From positions 1 to 50,623 of the forward strand of contig DYKH01000024.1 of assembly GCA_020722685.1 (NCBI GenBank): a stretch of 50,623 nt of DNA, read 5' to 3'. The stretch comes from Caldithrix sp. GTDB taxonomy: Bacteria > KSB1 > UBA2214 > DYKH01. The translations under genes and the position numbers were made by a program. Under the pieces are notes generated by a model, which was not told where the DNA came from, made no database searches, and was given only the letters and a program-made list of their open reading frames with translations. Below are positions 41,984 through 50,623 of this stretch, one piece after another; the stretch's first letter is position 1; each line of letters opens with the position of its first letter.

Positions 41984-44365
41984 ATGCGCACAAGAGTGAG
42001 TTCTGAGGCTGCTTGTCTTGGTTTGTTAACCGTTCTCCTTTTCAGGGCTTCTCTTGGTTTCGCGGAAGCCAAGGAGCAAACGAGGGCACTGTGGGTCACC
42101 CGTTGGGAATACCGCACTCAGGAAGACATCGAACGGATTATTGCCAACGCAGCGGCTCTGCATTTTAATGTGATTCTGCTTCAGGTTCGGGGGAACGGCA
42201 CCGTTGCCTATCCATCACGCTTCGAGCCTTGGTCGGAGGAGTTGGACGGTGAAGATCCGGGCTGGGATCCGCTCCAATATGCTATCGAGCAAGCTCATGC
42301 CAAAAACATGGAGCTGCATGCATGGATCAATGTCTATCCCGGCTGGCGTGGCGAAGAACCGCCGGATGACCCGTCGCAGTTGTACCTTGCGCATCCGGAC
42401 TGGTTTATGGTAGATGAGCTTGGCGTGCCGCAAAGGCTCACCCCTCATTACGTATGGCTGTCTCCCACGCACCCTCAGGTCGACGATTATCTCCTCAACA
42501 TTTGCTCCGAGATTTATACAAACTATGATGTTGATGGCTTACATCTGGACTATGTTCGCTATCCGGCCGCCAGTTATTCTTTTGATACCCAGTCGTTGAA
42601 GGTGTTCAAATTCAAGTACGGCAGCTCACCGACGGAAAAGCCCTCCGAATGGTCGCAGTGGCGGCGCGATGCGATCAGCAGTTTTGTCGCCAAGCTTTAT
42701 CAATCCCTCAAGCTTCACAATCCCAAACTCGTTTTGAGCGCCTCCGTGGTGGCCGACTATTGGAATGGATTCAACATCTTTATGCAAGATAGTCACGGCT
42801 GGCTGGCGAATGGGATCATCGATGTCATTTATCCCATGATTTACACCGATGATGATACGCTTTTTGCCAACCAACTCATGCAGCATGTGCTTAACAACCA
42901 CGGTCGCCACGTTTACCCGGGCATTCACACAGCCGTTGGCGAACATTTGCTTTCTCAGATTCAATTGAGCGAGGAAATCGGTTGTCCCGGCTGTGCGGTT
43001 TTTTCTTATGGGCTGTTTTTCCCTGATCATCAAGCCAACCTTCCCCTCGCCGAGAATTTTGCGACCCTCTGGAAGGAAAATGTTCCCACCGCGCCGTTGC
43101 CTTGGAAGTACTTGGTAGGAGACACGCGGGGACCGGTTGTGGCCGAGGTGAAGACCATTCCCATCAGGCTTAGGGCCGAAAAAGAGTTCAAAATCGCTGC
43201 CAGAATTGTCGACGATGCAGGAGTTTATGATGAAAAGGCCGGCTCCCAAGGAAACGGCGTGTATCTCGTCTATAATCACTTGGAGGATCCGCAGGGTGGC
43301 ACGGAAGTGCAGATGAGTCGCGTAAAGGGAGCGGCCGATTGGTTTATTACTGACAGGCCTATTCCAGCTCAGCCCGCCGGTTTGGACTTTCGTTGCCGCA
43401 TCTATGCTTGGGATGATTATCATGAATCTGCCCGGCATCCGAAACGCAACCTTGGCTACAGTGATATCTGGTCGCTCTCGATATTGGCACCCAATGAAAC
43501 GTACTTTTCCATGGGTGCTTTTGGACCGTTGTTGTGGCACGCCACCGCCATTCAGGTGGATGCTCGCGGCCAAATTTGGATCGGCTCTAATCAAGAAGCG
43601 GGAGTGATCGTGCTCAAGCCCGACGGCACTCCTGCGCCGTTTTCGCCCATCAAGACGGGGATGACCAATGAGCGCCGGCTTGTTCCGCTCAACGCAACTT
43701 CTGGGATGGCTTTTGTCCAGCCCGATGTAATGTGCATAAGCAGCCCTAAATCGGGAGACAGTTCTTGGGTTTTCCCTTTCAAGATAGAAACCGGTGAGCG
43801 ATTGCCCGGCTTTGCGCAGAGGTATCGCGCTTCGGAGATGGACTGCGACGCCGAAGGGCATCTGTTTGTTCTGGATGGGACATCGACTCGCTGGCATGTT
43901 TTGACCATGAGAGGAGTGGAACTGGTGGGAAGCCCCTTTGGAATCAAACACACGGGTAATGACATCGCCGTACTGGACAACGCCGGCATGGTGTTCATCA
44001 GTGACCGGACTGCCAATACCGTACAGTGCTGGCATGGCGCAGTCGAAGGAATGCGAGCGCGATATTGGCGCGCCGATGATTTGCCGGCAGCGGATATAGG
44101 CATTGGCAAGCTGGCGACCGATTCTTCGAGCTACATCTATGTCTCTCACACGCAGCGCGGAGTAATCACTATTTTTGATCGCGTAGGAAAAATCGTCGAA
44201 CATCTCTCCGGTGGCAAGCCGCCTTTGAACGCACCTCGTGAAGTCGGTCTGAGCGTCTCCTCAGATTCGCTGTACGTGCTTGAGGCGGTAGGATTTGGCG
44301 CCAGCAAGCTGTCGCTTTGGGTCAAGCAGAAGGACATTCTCAAGACTGCGGAAAAGCGTCGCTGA
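41984..44365 (+). CDS. Secreted family-10-type glycosyl hydrolase-like protein (GHL10) with C-terminal propeller-like region
   Basis: The 793-residue protein has a signal peptide (LGLLTVLLFRASLGFAEA). A (beta/alpha)8 domain of the GHL10/DUF187 type follows (about 32-360): TRALWVTRWEYRTQEDIERI, HFNVILLQVRGNGTVAYPSR, MELHAWINVYPGW, DGLHLDYVRYPA with candidate acidic residues, and VIYPMIYTDDD. The middle has Ig-like strands, and the C-terminal ~290 residues resemble an NHL/SMP-type beta-propeller (AIQVDARGQIWIGSNQEAGV, DCDAEGHLFVLDG). GHL10 proteins are thought to act on glycans or peptidoglycan-linked sugars. Its substrate is unknown. GGAAGG precedes the ATG. Confidence 0.88.
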   Translation: MRTRVSSEAACLGLLTVLLFRASLGFAEAKEQTRALWVTRWEYRTQEDIERIIANAAALHFNVILLQVRGNGTVAYPSRFEPWSEELDGEDPGWDPLQYAIEQAHAKNMELHAWINVYPGWRGEEPPDDPSQLYLAHPDWFMVDELGVPQRLTPHYVWLSPTHPQVDDYLLNICSEIYTNYDVDGLHLDYVRYPAASYSFDTQSLKVFKFKYGSSPTEKPSEWSQWRRDAISSFVAKLYQSLKLHNPKLVLSASVVADYWNGFNIFMQDSHGWLANGIIDVIYPMIYTDDDTLFANQLMQHVLNNHGRHVYPGIHTAVGEHLLSQIQLSEEIGCPGCAVFSYGLFFPDHQANLPLAENFATLWKENVPTAPLPWKYLVGDTRGPVVAEVKTIPIRLRAEKEFKIAARIVDDAGVYDEKAGSQGNGVYLVYNHLEDPQGGTEVQMSRVKGAADWFITDRPIPAQPAGLDFRCRIYAWDDYHESARHPKRNLGYSDIWSLSILAPNETYFSMGAFGPLLWHATAIQVDARGQIWIGSNQEAGVIVLKPDGTPAPFSPIKTGMTNERRLVPLNATSGMAFVQPDVMCISSPKSGDSSWVFPFKIETGERLPGFAQRYRASEMDCDAEGHLFVLDGTSTRWHVLTMRGVELVGSPFGIKHTGNDIAVLDNAGMVFISDRTANTVQCWHGAVEGMRARYWRADDLPAADIGIGKLATDSSSYIYVSHTQRGVITIFDRVGKIVEHLSGGKPPLNAPREVGLSVSSDSLYVLEAVGFGASKLSLWVKQKDILKTAEKRR

Positions 44366-44735
44366 AAACTCCGCGATTCGAAACTCCTTGCAGCTTTTCC
44401 ATGCTTTCTCTCCAGCCCACCCCACCGTGCGGGGCAAGCCGCAACCGAAGCTATAGCGAATCGACGCTAACGACCGCGAATTTAAGATTCGCATTCGCTC
44501 GCCCCAATATGGGGTCGATTGAATCCGCCCGGCCGTGATAGCCTTTCTGGAGTAGGCCTCAGAATGAATCTTATCGCAGGGCATTAATCATCCCTTTAAG
44601 ACCTGTGCAACTTGTGGGTCGAGGCTCTACGAACTCCTAAATGTTCGAAGAATACGAAAAACGGGTCGTAAATGCAGACTTGATGAAAGAGCGGCAAGTT
44701 GCGGGATTCGTGGAAACTTGGTGGTAGGGTGCTTG
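44366..44735. other. Intergenic region before tRNA-Arg
   Basis: 370 bases with no supported gene. A small palindrome, CCCCAATATGGGG, lies near 44501-44513. The stretch receives convergent transcription from the GHL10-like gene and tRNA-Arg, but no T-run terminator was recognised. Confidence 0.45.
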
Positions 44736-44809
<74 letters not shown>

Positions 44810-44966
44810 AAGAGGCGATCTTTGAGCTGTCTGGTGACGGTCAGTCTATGCTCATGGCATCGGTGATTGCTTGCCTTGGGTATTGTGGAGAGTCCGGCCA
44901 CCTTTTGCTTGCGAGGCAAGCTAACGGCTTCCCCTTTTCGGGGGCGCGACGAATTTGCGACGCGCA

Positions 44967-44995
44967 ATAATAGCACTTTTTGCGCTAAAGTTCAA
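44967..44995 (-). promoter_or_regulatory. Sigma-70-type promoter, probably for tRNA-Arg
   Basis: On the minus strand TTGAAC (44990-44995) is followed after exactly 17 bases by TATTAT (44967-44972). This leaves about 150 bases of leader before the tRNA 5' end. The leader contains a small hairpin, CTTGC-GAG-GCAAG, and a CCCC/GGGG pair. The match is good for both boxes and the spacing is ideal; the link to the tRNA is by position. Confidence 0.6.
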
Positions 44996-45059
44996 CAACT
45001 TTGTTTTGCTGCGAGGGCGACCGCATAATAGCCCAAACTCCACGGGAGCAGGAGCTTCG

Positions 45060-45716
45060 TCACCCCACTTCGGGTCCGGCTATGGCAAACACCAATGACG
45101 AGGTGGGCGGCGTTTTTGCCCCGTATCGCATGCGAACAAAAGTGCGCTGCAAGACGAATCCCTGCTGGGGCAATATTTGCCTGGTCATCTCAAAGCCGAT
45201 GTGGAAATCCAGATAAACATCTTCGCCTATTAGTTGTCCGAGCGCGCGCTCAAGTAACAGGCCGGCCGTTTTTTCGTCGTTTGCGATGACCGGTTCCAGG
45301 TAGACGGCCCGGCTTCCCTTGCGTGTCAAGGCATAGCGCAAGACCTTACCGCTGTCGGCCATGACCACTTGAGGCGGAACGTAAGAATCGGAAATGAGTA
45401 AATTGAGCTAGGCCGATCGGTCCGCGCCGAAAGCGATTCGGTCCAGCGCGCATATTCCATTCAACGTCTCGGATGTCAGTGAAGATGCGGCAGTCGTTTC
45501 TTGGACAGTTTTCACGCGTAGCCAGCGTTCGATGAGCCCCTCGCCCACGAATCCTAGTTTTTCATAAACTGGCTGACCGGCAGGTGTTGCGTCCAGCTTA
45601 ATGGCCTCTACTCCGGCCGTCCTTAAGTAATCCGGTTCTTCTCCAAAAGTTGGCGGGAACCACAATATATAGATAAAGGTACAAAGACGAAAATCTTTCG
45701 CTCCTTCACTGAACAC
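45060..45716 (-). pseudogene. GNAT acetyltransferase pseudogene with internal TAG and lost 5' end
   Basis: Two open stretches in the same frame (45408-45716 and 45060-45407) read as one protein interrupted by a single TAG at 45408-45410. Before it comes YLRTAGVEAIKLDATPAG followed by PVYEKLGFVGEGLIERW, the acetyl-CoA-binding end of a GNAT domain. After it comes LNLLISDSYVPPQV, then VVMADSGKVLRYALTRKG and FVLQRTFVRMRYG, the second domain found in two-part GNAT proteins. The N-terminal strands are missing: family-like sequence starts near 45650, and the first residues are unrelated. Truncation coincides with the ISL3 remnant beginning at about 45.7 kb. The gene is dead unless TAG is read through. 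Confidence 0.85.
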
Positions 45717-45727
45717 AAAAGGCTAAT

Positions 45728-45895
45728 ATGGATTACAGCCTTATTGAACAACTCTTAGGGTTCCCCCGCATCAAAATTTCGCATATCGAACAAGGCGATA
45801 ACGAAATCCTTGTTTGGATCTATATTCCCGACGGCAACCACCGTTGCCCCAATGTGGCAAATATCATTACTATAGTTTGGCAAATTCTTTCTTAA
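45728..45895 (+). pseudogene. ISL3-family transposase remnant (N-terminal fragment)
   Basis: A 55-codon frame starts MDYSLIEQLLGFPRIKI and continues with EILVWIYIPDGNHRCPN, the start of ISL3-family transposases up to their first zinc-binding Cys. After that the match stops, because the palindromic element begins (45869) and supplies the remaining codons to a TAA. The rest of the transposase is gone. It probably entered the GNAT gene before being destroyed. Confidence 0.75.
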
Positions 45896-45990
45896 CACAA
45901 AATGTAGGAGAACTCGTTCGACCACAATATATATTCCTGATCGGCGTCTGGAGACGCCTCCTACGGCTTGAATTCAAAATTTTGCCAAAC
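45869..45990 (+). repeat. MITE-like palindromic element, copy 2
   Basis: The inverted partner of the element at 41120-41244. It starts ACTATAGTTTGGCAAATT and ends AAAATTTTGCCAAAC, giving terminal inverted repeats, and contains the perfect palindrome GGCGTCTGGAGACGCC near 45938-45953. Differences from copy 1 fall in the hairpin arms in a compensated way (GGCGTC/GACGCC here, GATGTC/GACATC there), as expected if the folded structure is kept. It joins directly onto the ISL3 remnant and ends about 50 bp before the cobalamin adenosyltransferase gene. Confidence 0.85.
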
Positions 45991-46040
45991 TGCTGTATCA
46001 TTAAATAGTTACCATTTTACTTACTACGAGCGGCTTTCCC

Positions 46041-46598
46041 ATGAAGCGTTTTTCCATCACCACAAAAACAGGGGATCATGGAACCACAGGATTGCTGGAC
46101 TCCAGTCGGGTGCTCAAGTACGATGCGCGACCGGAAGCCTACGGCACTATCGACGAGGCCAATGCGTTTATCGGTTTGGCGCGGGCCAAGTCGGATTTGC
46201 CGGCAGTTAGGAAGCTCCTTTTGGCGGCGCAAAACCAACTGTATCTCATCAATGCAGAACTGGCGTGTCCCCCCGAGCATCTTGCGCTGCTGAAGAGAAA
46301 AGTGGAACCGCAAGACTTGGAGGTCTTGGAAACAGAGTCTGCTGATATTGAAAAGCAGCTGGATTTGCCGCGCAAGTTTGTCCTCTATGGTGAAACGGAA
46401 ACGTCGGCTATTTTGGACGTAGCGCGCGCGGTCATACGAAGGGCGGAAAGGCGGGTGGTGGAATTGAATGATCGGGAGAGGATCGCAAACGAGAACATAC
46501 TGCCCTATCTCAATCGACTTTCAGATGCGCTCTTTTTGTTGGCGCGCTATGAAGAGTTCGCCCACAACGTTCCGTATGCGCATCCGGGTGCTTCCTAA
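46041..46598 (+). CDS. pduO: ATP:cob(I)alamin adenosyltransferase, PduO type
   Basis: The enzyme transfers adenosyl from ATP to cob(I)alamin, producing coenzyme B12. The 185-residue protein begins with TTKTGDHGTTGLLDSSRVLK (ATP-binding N-terminus) and has GTIDEANAFIGLARA, the helix LARAVIRRAERRVVELN-like segment (here VARAVIRRAERRVVELN), and the ending NRLSDALFLLARY. These are the PduO-type hallmarks and the length is normal. The gene stands alone; its promoter must lie in or next to the palindromic element ending at 45990. Confidence 0.95.
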   Translation: MKRFSITTKTGDHGTTGLLDSSRVLKYDARPEAYGTIDEANAFIGLARAKSDLPAVRKLLLAAQNQLYLINAELACPPEHLALLKRKVEPQDLEVLETESADIEKQLDLPRKFVLYGETETSAILDVARAVIRRAERRVVELNDRERIANENILPYLNRLSDALFLLARYEEFAHNVPYAHPGAS

Positions 46599-46911
46599 AC
46601 GATCTTTACAGAAAGCCTTCCTCAATCTCTCAGTTTGCAGCGCGAGGGTGCATCTTCTGAAAAAGATCGTTTGCTTGGGAGTATTCCCGACCCAAGGCGG
46701 GCGAAAATCGCTGCTGGGATTTCATGCGCCTGGCAGGATCCTGCAGGATGGAGTCACGCCATTGAGAGGTGGCAAACTTGTTTGGCTCGACACATCAGCC
46801 GAAAAAGTCCGGCACTCCGTCTCGTCCATGAGATTGTCCATCCAGCCCGCGGGATTTGAGTCATACGTCCAAGGTAACCCGAAATCCCGGCAAACTGCAC
46901 AACCTCGCCTT
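46599..46911. other. Convergent intergenic region with an 11-bp inverted repeat
   Basis: AAACGATCTTT (46597-46607), spanning the stop of the adenosyltransferase gene, is the exact inverse of AAAGATCGTTT (46662-46672), separated by 54 bases. It may fold as a 3' structure for the plus-strand transcript. The rest of this 313-bp stretch shows no gene. Confidence 0.5.
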
Positions 46912-47421
46912 CTACTTTTTGGGTTCAGAAGGTGATTCCAAATGGCGATCCACCGTGCAATACTTGAGCGGCAGAATGGTCGTCTCTTTAGGACTAGAGA
47001 GAACCACACTCGTTTTGGTGTGTACGACCCCCGGCCAAGCCTGAATTTCCGACAAGAGCCGTTCCAAGCTGGCCGTGCTTCGTGTGCGCGCCTTGAGCAT
47101 GTGCGATCCTTCGCCGGTGATAGCATGGCATTCCAATATCTCGTCATTCGCCTGTGCGCGCTCGATGATGGCGGAATAGTATTTCGAGGACTCGGTGGTC
47201 AGAAATATGATTGCCGTGACCTCCAAGCCGATCTTGCGAGCGTCAAGGATGGCATTGTAGCTGCGAATGACGCCGGCCTTTTCCAGCTTGTGCATACGTT
47301 CACTCACCGACGGAATGGAAAGCGCGACTTGTTCGGCCAACTCATTGCGCTTGGTGCGGCCCTTGATTTGGAGGGTTTCCAAGAGCTTTATATCTATGCT
47401 GTCAAATTTTTCTGCGTGCAT
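46912..47421 (-). CDS. Lrp/AsnC family transcriptional regulator
   Basis: The 169-residue protein has an N-terminal helix-turn-helix (IDIKLLETLQIKGRTKRNEL, then SIPSVSERMHKLEKAGVI) and the linker SYNAILDARKIGLEVTAIIF. A C-terminal RAM/ligand-binding domain contains HAITGEGSHMLKARTRSTAS. Lrp-type regulators form octamers and respond to amino acids. The target is not evident; no amino-acid gene is adjacent. It has its own promoter and may autoregulate. Confidence 0.93.
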   Translation of the reverse strand: MHAEKFDSIDIKLLETLQIKGRTKRNELAEQVALSIPSVSERMHKLEKAGVIRSYNAILDARKIGLEVTAIIFLTTESSKYYSAIIERAQANDEILECHAITGEGSHMLKARTRSTASLERLLSEIQAWPGVVHTKTSVVLSSPKETTILPLKYCTVDRHLESPSEPKK

Positions 47422-47487
47422 GGGATGATCTCATTCCGGTTCTTTGATTACACTTGCATGATTCTGCTTTTTTCATTTTTCGACGGC

Positions 47488-47516
47488 AATATAGCACAAA
47501 ATTTCCCCATTTGCAA
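47488..47516 (-). promoter_or_regulatory. Sigma-70-type promoter of the Lrp/AsnC gene
   Basis: On the minus strand TTGCAA (47511-47516) and TATATT (47488-47493) are separated by 17 bases. This predicts a start site near 47481 and a leader of about 60 bases before the ATG at 47421. Confidence 0.6.
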
Positions 47517-47558
47517 ACCTTTGCTAATGGCATGAATCATGGCTCACTTTCGGTGGTA

Positions 47559-47589
47559 GACCTCAAAGGTGTGGCGAACGTTTGAGGTC
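47559..47589. terminator. Hairpin between the Lrp gene and the metalloenzyme gene
   Basis: GACCTCAAA (47559-47567) pairs exactly with TTTGAGGTC (47581-47589) around a 13-base loop. Only a short T-run (TTT) follows on the plus strand and none on the minus strand, where the upstream gene ends at 47667. It may act as a weak terminator or be a protein-binding palindrome. Confidence 0.4.
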
Positions 47590-47666
47590 TTTATGCTTTC
47601 GCTACGATCATTCGATGAGGTTTCACCGATCTGACCCGCCATGCCTGCGGTGTGTATTGATAGGGG

Positions 47667-48608
47667 TCAAGCGGCTTTGATAAGTGAAAGGAACGCCGGA
47701 GTAATATCCAAAATGCTTCTTAGCGCCGGAAGTAGATTTTGGCTGCCATGGCCAAACAGCAAGGTCATGGCCGGATTGCGCGTATGCCCTTTGAAGGAAA
47801 GGTCCTCGATGTTGCCATGATCGCTGGTCACAACAACCAATGTTTTCCTCAGATCGACCGAATCGAGAAGGGCCGCAAGGAATCGATCGAGCTTGAACAA
47901 TTCTCCTTTGGCCCGCTCGAGGTCTTTGGAATGACCGGCAAAATCGGTCTGAAAATATTCATACATGGAGAAGTGGTAGGCTTGTGATTGCCGGCCGATG
48001 ATTGCTCCTGCCTTTTCCGGAGAAAAAAGAGGAACGTCAAAGCCAAGCTCCTGAAGAGATTGGTTGGTCATGTCTTGGTAGACTGAGCGCTCATTGCGCA
48101 AGTCATCGAGGTCGAAAAACGGCAAGCCTGCATACAGATTGGCTACGGAACTGACGGAGAGCCGCCGGATGATATCGTAAGGATTATAGTCGAAAAATGG
48201 CGGGCGAAAAGCGTTGAGAAAGGCGGCTCGCAAGCCGGCCTGGGTGACCTGTTTGAAGACGGAATGTTCGGCGATCACCTCACGAAGTAACTGATTCGGC
48301 AAGCCATTGAGATGCCTTCCCAGTAGCTTGGAAGCATTGATGCTGGTCAGCAACGCCGTTTGGCCGGTGGCGCTCTGCGGCAAACCTTTTACCCCCAGAG
48401 TCGCATCCAATCCCAATGCAAAGCCCAGGGGATCAAGCCTTTTCGGAAAAGTCTCGTCCGCAAAGTGGCGGAAAAACCTAAGGCCGGGCTCCGTGCAAGG
48501 GTTAATGGTTGGATCGTTTTCGCCGATTCCCAAGCCATCGATAAAAACGAGCAGAATGTGCGCCGGGGAAGCAAAAGTCGGGATGGAATTCGAATCGGGT
48601 CTGGTCAC
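47667..48608 (-). CDS. Alkaline-phosphatase-superfamily metalloenzyme (phosphomutase-like)
   Basis: The 313-residue protein has the metal-ligand pattern of the iPGM/phosphopentomutase branch: LLVFIDGLGIGEND (Asp24), the nucleophile loop LPQSATGQTALLT (around residues 77-88), YFQTDFAGHSKD, VVTSDHGNIED and GHTRNPAMTLL. It lacks the large insert domain of cofactor-independent phosphoglycerate mutase. The chemistry is probably phosphoryl transfer or hydrolysis, but the substrate is unknown. The start is a GTG at 48608, without a strong ribosome-binding site. It precedes the Lrp gene on the same strand, separated by a hairpin. Confidence 0.85.
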   Translation of the reverse strand: MTRPDSNSIPTFASPAHILLVFIDGLGIGENDPTINPCTEPGLRFFRHFADETFPKRLDPLGFALGLDATLGVKGLPQSATGQTALLTSINASKLLGRHLNGLPNQLLREVIAEHSVFKQVTQAGLRAAFLNAFRPPFFDYNPYDIIRRLSVSSVANLYAGLPFFDLDDLRNERSVYQDMTNQSLQELGFDVPLFSPEKAGAIIGRQSQAYHFSMYEYFQTDFAGHSKDLERAKGELFKLDRFLAALLDSVDLRKTLVVVTSDHGNIEDLSFKGHTRNPAMTLLFGHGSQNLLPALRSILDITPAFLSLIKAA

Positions 48609-48799
48609 GGTTTTCGTTGATAAATGGCATTAATAACCGGGAGTGATGGCGAATTGGCCTGTCGCAGTGCTTGTCTCTGGTGTGAGTACTCTGAAAAACA
48701 AAGTATTCGATGTCGTATCGGCGGAGTCGTGGTCAAAAATCCCATCACTCATCTGAGGTGTGTGACTGAAATCCGCCTTGCCGCTATCCTGTCGTCCAT

Positions 48800-50431
48800 T
48801 CAATACAATTGCTGAAGTTTGGTCCCCCGGTAATAATGTTGTAGAATTTTCCTAAAGTCTTTCCCCTGTAGCGCCATGATCGCCGCGCCGGTTTGGCACA
48901 TGCCGACGCCGTGGCCCCAGCCCGCACCGCGAAAGGTGAACCCATCGGCCAATGCGCCCGGGCTACCGGTCTTTTCCACCACGAAGCAAGCGCTATATAA
49001 CGTGGTTTTGGAGAGGGCTCGTCGAATGTTCAGCTCTTTGCGCAGGACTACCGAATCTTGCGTCCCGATGATTTCGACTTCCATCAACCGTCCCGACGAT
49101 CCCCGTTTGCGCGGCACAATATCGACAAGAGAGCCGATTTGATGTCCGGTCCGTTCGATCAGCAATTGCTCTAACTCAAGGCGCGGAATCTTGTATTCCC
49201 AGCGAAAGTAGCCGGTCGTGTAGGCGGCGAAATCGGGATTGCCCATGAGGGCCGAATTGCAGTAGACCTTCGGCTGCGAGGCGATCCAGGTTCGAACGTT
49301 TTCCTCCTTCGCCAGGTCAAACGAACGGGTCTCAAGCTCGGAGGCTTCGAGGTCGAACTCACCGGCCAAATAGGGCGCTCCGTCGCTGTCCCAAACGTTT
49401 TCGGCGCTTTCTCCGTGTCCGCCGCACACGGCGTTGAACGGAGTGCTGCAGAGCGTTCCATTGTACGTGAGCACCAGTCCTCGGCTGCTGTTAACGGCGT
49501 GAGTGATTCGTTCCGACTCTTTGCTGATCCCGGTGTATGCCTGGCAATGCACGTCGTCACAGACATCGAATGCGTCTTGCCGGTGCTGGCGGCCAAAGTT
49601 ATGCAGAAAATAGGTTCGCGCCGCCACCGCCTGCGCCTTTAGGGCCTCTTCTGGAAAATTCGCGGACATTTCCGCCGCCAAAACCCCTCGCAGATACTCT
49701 TCCAGAGAGAGCACATTGATGGCCACTAACTTGCCGGCAGCGTCGATGCGCAGTTCCATTTCCCCGCGGTAGGTTCGGTTTTCTTGTCTCGCCCAATGGT
49801 ATCCGTTTCCGACGTCGACTTGGTTCAAGGTGATGAGGGAGCCGGACAAGCGGATGGCGTCTTGCAAGCTTAACTCGCGCCCCGAGGGCGAGACCAGCCT
49901 TATTTGGCCATGAGCGGGCTTCATAGTCTCCGCAATGATCCGGCCGGAAGAAATGAGTGAAGAAGTCTTGAGGTAAAGATCCGCCTCCGTTTCTGTATCA
50001 AAGTGCTTGGTGAGCAACACCCGATGGATTTGCCGGTCGACGACCGCCTGCTTGCCGCTCATCAACGCTTCGCCGATCGTCAATAGCTCTGCCGGCAGAT
50101 TCTTCTGCAATGCCTCGCGCAAGTATTCTTGAGCGGATTCCAGACTGGGTGATTCGTACAAGAGGATGCGATATACTGGTTGTGCCGGGGTGCTGGAAAG
50201 AACGGAAGCTTGCCAAACTCCCTTTTCTGACAGATCATATTTTTCCCCCGGTTTTTCCGAAATGAGATGGAATCGGCCCAGAGGCTCGAAGGATATCTGC
50301 TCTTGTCCCACCAAGATGCCCACCCGCACAATCGGGCTGGTCGGCGCCATCGGCTTGAAGCGAACGCCGGCGCAAGAAAAAAACAAGCTGACTGAGACGG
50401 AAAGTAGAAGGACCCTCAAATGGTTTTGCAT
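48800..50431 (-). CDS. SpoIID/LytB-domain lipoprotein
   Basis: The 543-residue protein begins with a lipoprotein signal (LRVLLLSVSVSLFFSCAG; the lipobox Cys is near residue 20). A SPOR-like or substrate-binding region follows, then a SpoIID domain from about residue 240: VLSLEEYLRGVLAAEMSANF, EALKAQAVAARTYFL, CDDVHCQAYTG, NAVCGGHGESAENVW and a final GWGHGVGMCQTGAAIMALQG. SpoIID enzymes are lytic transglycosylases acting on denuded glycan strands; members outside endospore formers are thought to act in wall remodelling and division. The ATG at 50431 starts exactly at the signal peptide; an in-frame TTG at 50464 would add 11 residues. Confidence 0.92.
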   Translation of the reverse strand: MQNHLRVLLLSVSVSLFFSCAGVRFKPMAPTSPIVRVGILVGQEQISFEPLGRFHLISEKPGEKYDLSEKGVWQASVLSSTPAQPVYRILLYESPSLESAQEYLREALQKNLPAELLTIGEALMSGKQAVVDRQIHRVLLTKHFDTETEADLYLKTSSLISSGRIIAETMKPAHGQIRLVSPSGRELSLQDAIRLSGSLITLNQVDVGNGYHWARQENRTYRGEMELRIDAAGKLVAINVLSLEEYLRGVLAAEMSANFPEEALKAQAVAARTYFLHNFGRQHRQDAFDVCDDVHCQAYTGISKESERITHAVNSSRGLVLTYNGTLCSTPFNAVCGGHGESAENVWDSDGAPYLAGEFDLEASELETRSFDLAKEENVRTWIASQPKVYCNSALMGNPDFAAYTTGYFRWEYKIPRLELEQLLIERTGHQIGSLVDIVPRKRGSSGRLMEVEIIGTQDSVVLRKELNIRRALSKTTLYSACFVVEKTGSPGALADGFTFRGAGWGHGVGMCQTGAAIMALQGKDFRKILQHYYRGTKLQQLY

Positions 50432-50623
50432 GGCTGGGAAGTTATCTCGATAATCAAGTTCCAAAATACGGCAATAATTGGATAGCTGATCGTTCGGCTG
50501 CTTCTATCTGACGCGAAGAATCTCGAAAATTTCTTTATCTTTTCAAAGAACAATTTTCTCCCCTCGTAATACCTAACCCGGACAAGCCGGAACCAAAAAT
50601 GGATAATAGGTCAAACTTAAATT

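Noticed and set aside
42626..44203. A 525-codon minus-strand open frame inside the GHL10-like gene
   Set aside because: It is antisense to a gene with a signal peptide, ribosome-binding site and recognisable domains, and its translation has no recognisable motif.
45408..45410. TAG in the GNAT gene as a recoded codon (pyrrolysine or readthrough)
   Set aside because: The gene has also lost its 5' end and lies beside an IS remnant, so ordinary decay is the simpler explanation.

Overview
The window looks like a chromosomal segment of an uncultured diderm bacterium of the FCB group, most like candidate division KSB1 or Calditrichaeota. This is inferred from gene content, not from a marker-gene search. 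Two very large secreted proteins end in the YPNP-type C-terminal Ig-like module that serves as a sorting domain in Bacteroidetes, Calditrichaeota and relatives. An LptE-type protein of the Bacteroidetes kind, PEGA-domain proteins and a UvrB/ComEC/CoaE housekeeping set fit the same picture. Most genes lie on the minus strand.

Layout. 0.1-5.1 kb: an RmlD-like reductase, a YpdA-type bacillithiol-disulfide reductase-like flavoprotein, a long galactokinase and a flavin-reductase-like protein, with a palindrome-rich gap at 1.03-1.64 kb. 5.2-6.5 kb: a small membrane protein, yraN and rnhB, tightly packed. 6.5-6.65 kb: a hexamer repeat resembling a telomere repeat. 6.65-21.35 kb: a probable envelope operon made of a PEGA-domain pseudokinase, an 11.5-kb gene for a 3828-residue secreted protein with eight tandem units of about 313 residues, and a second PEGA protein. 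21.36-23.33 kb: KDPG aldolase (eda) followed by a toxin-antitoxin island. HicBA lies between two identical 106-bp copies of the eda 5' end, next to a decayed PIN toxin and its apparently intact antitoxin.

23.4-37.9 kb: a long run of minus-strand genes: comEC, coaE, an S8 subtilisin-like exoprotease, a family 2 glycosyltransferase, an acidic TPR protein, lptE, a sigma-54 activator without a receiver domain, a UDP-glucose 4-epimerase-like gene and purD. 38.4-41.1 kb: a YgiT/DUF4258 pair and uvrB. 41.1-46.0 kb: a plus-strand glycosyl-hydrolase-like secreted protein and tRNA-Arg(UCU), then a decayed stretch holding a GNAT pseudogene with an internal TAG and an ISL3 transposase remnant. Two inverted copies of a ~125-bp palindromic MITE-like element flank this segment. 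46.0-50.4 kb: a PduO-type cobalamin adenosyltransferase, an Lrp/AsnC regulator, an alkaline-phosphatase-superfamily metalloenzyme and a SpoIID-domain lipoprotein.

The most unusual parts are the HicBA insertion that appears to have duplicated and restored eda, the pseudokinase/giant repeat protein/PEGA cluster, the mobile palindromic element and the hexamer array. No CRISPR array, rRNA or complete insertion sequence was seen.
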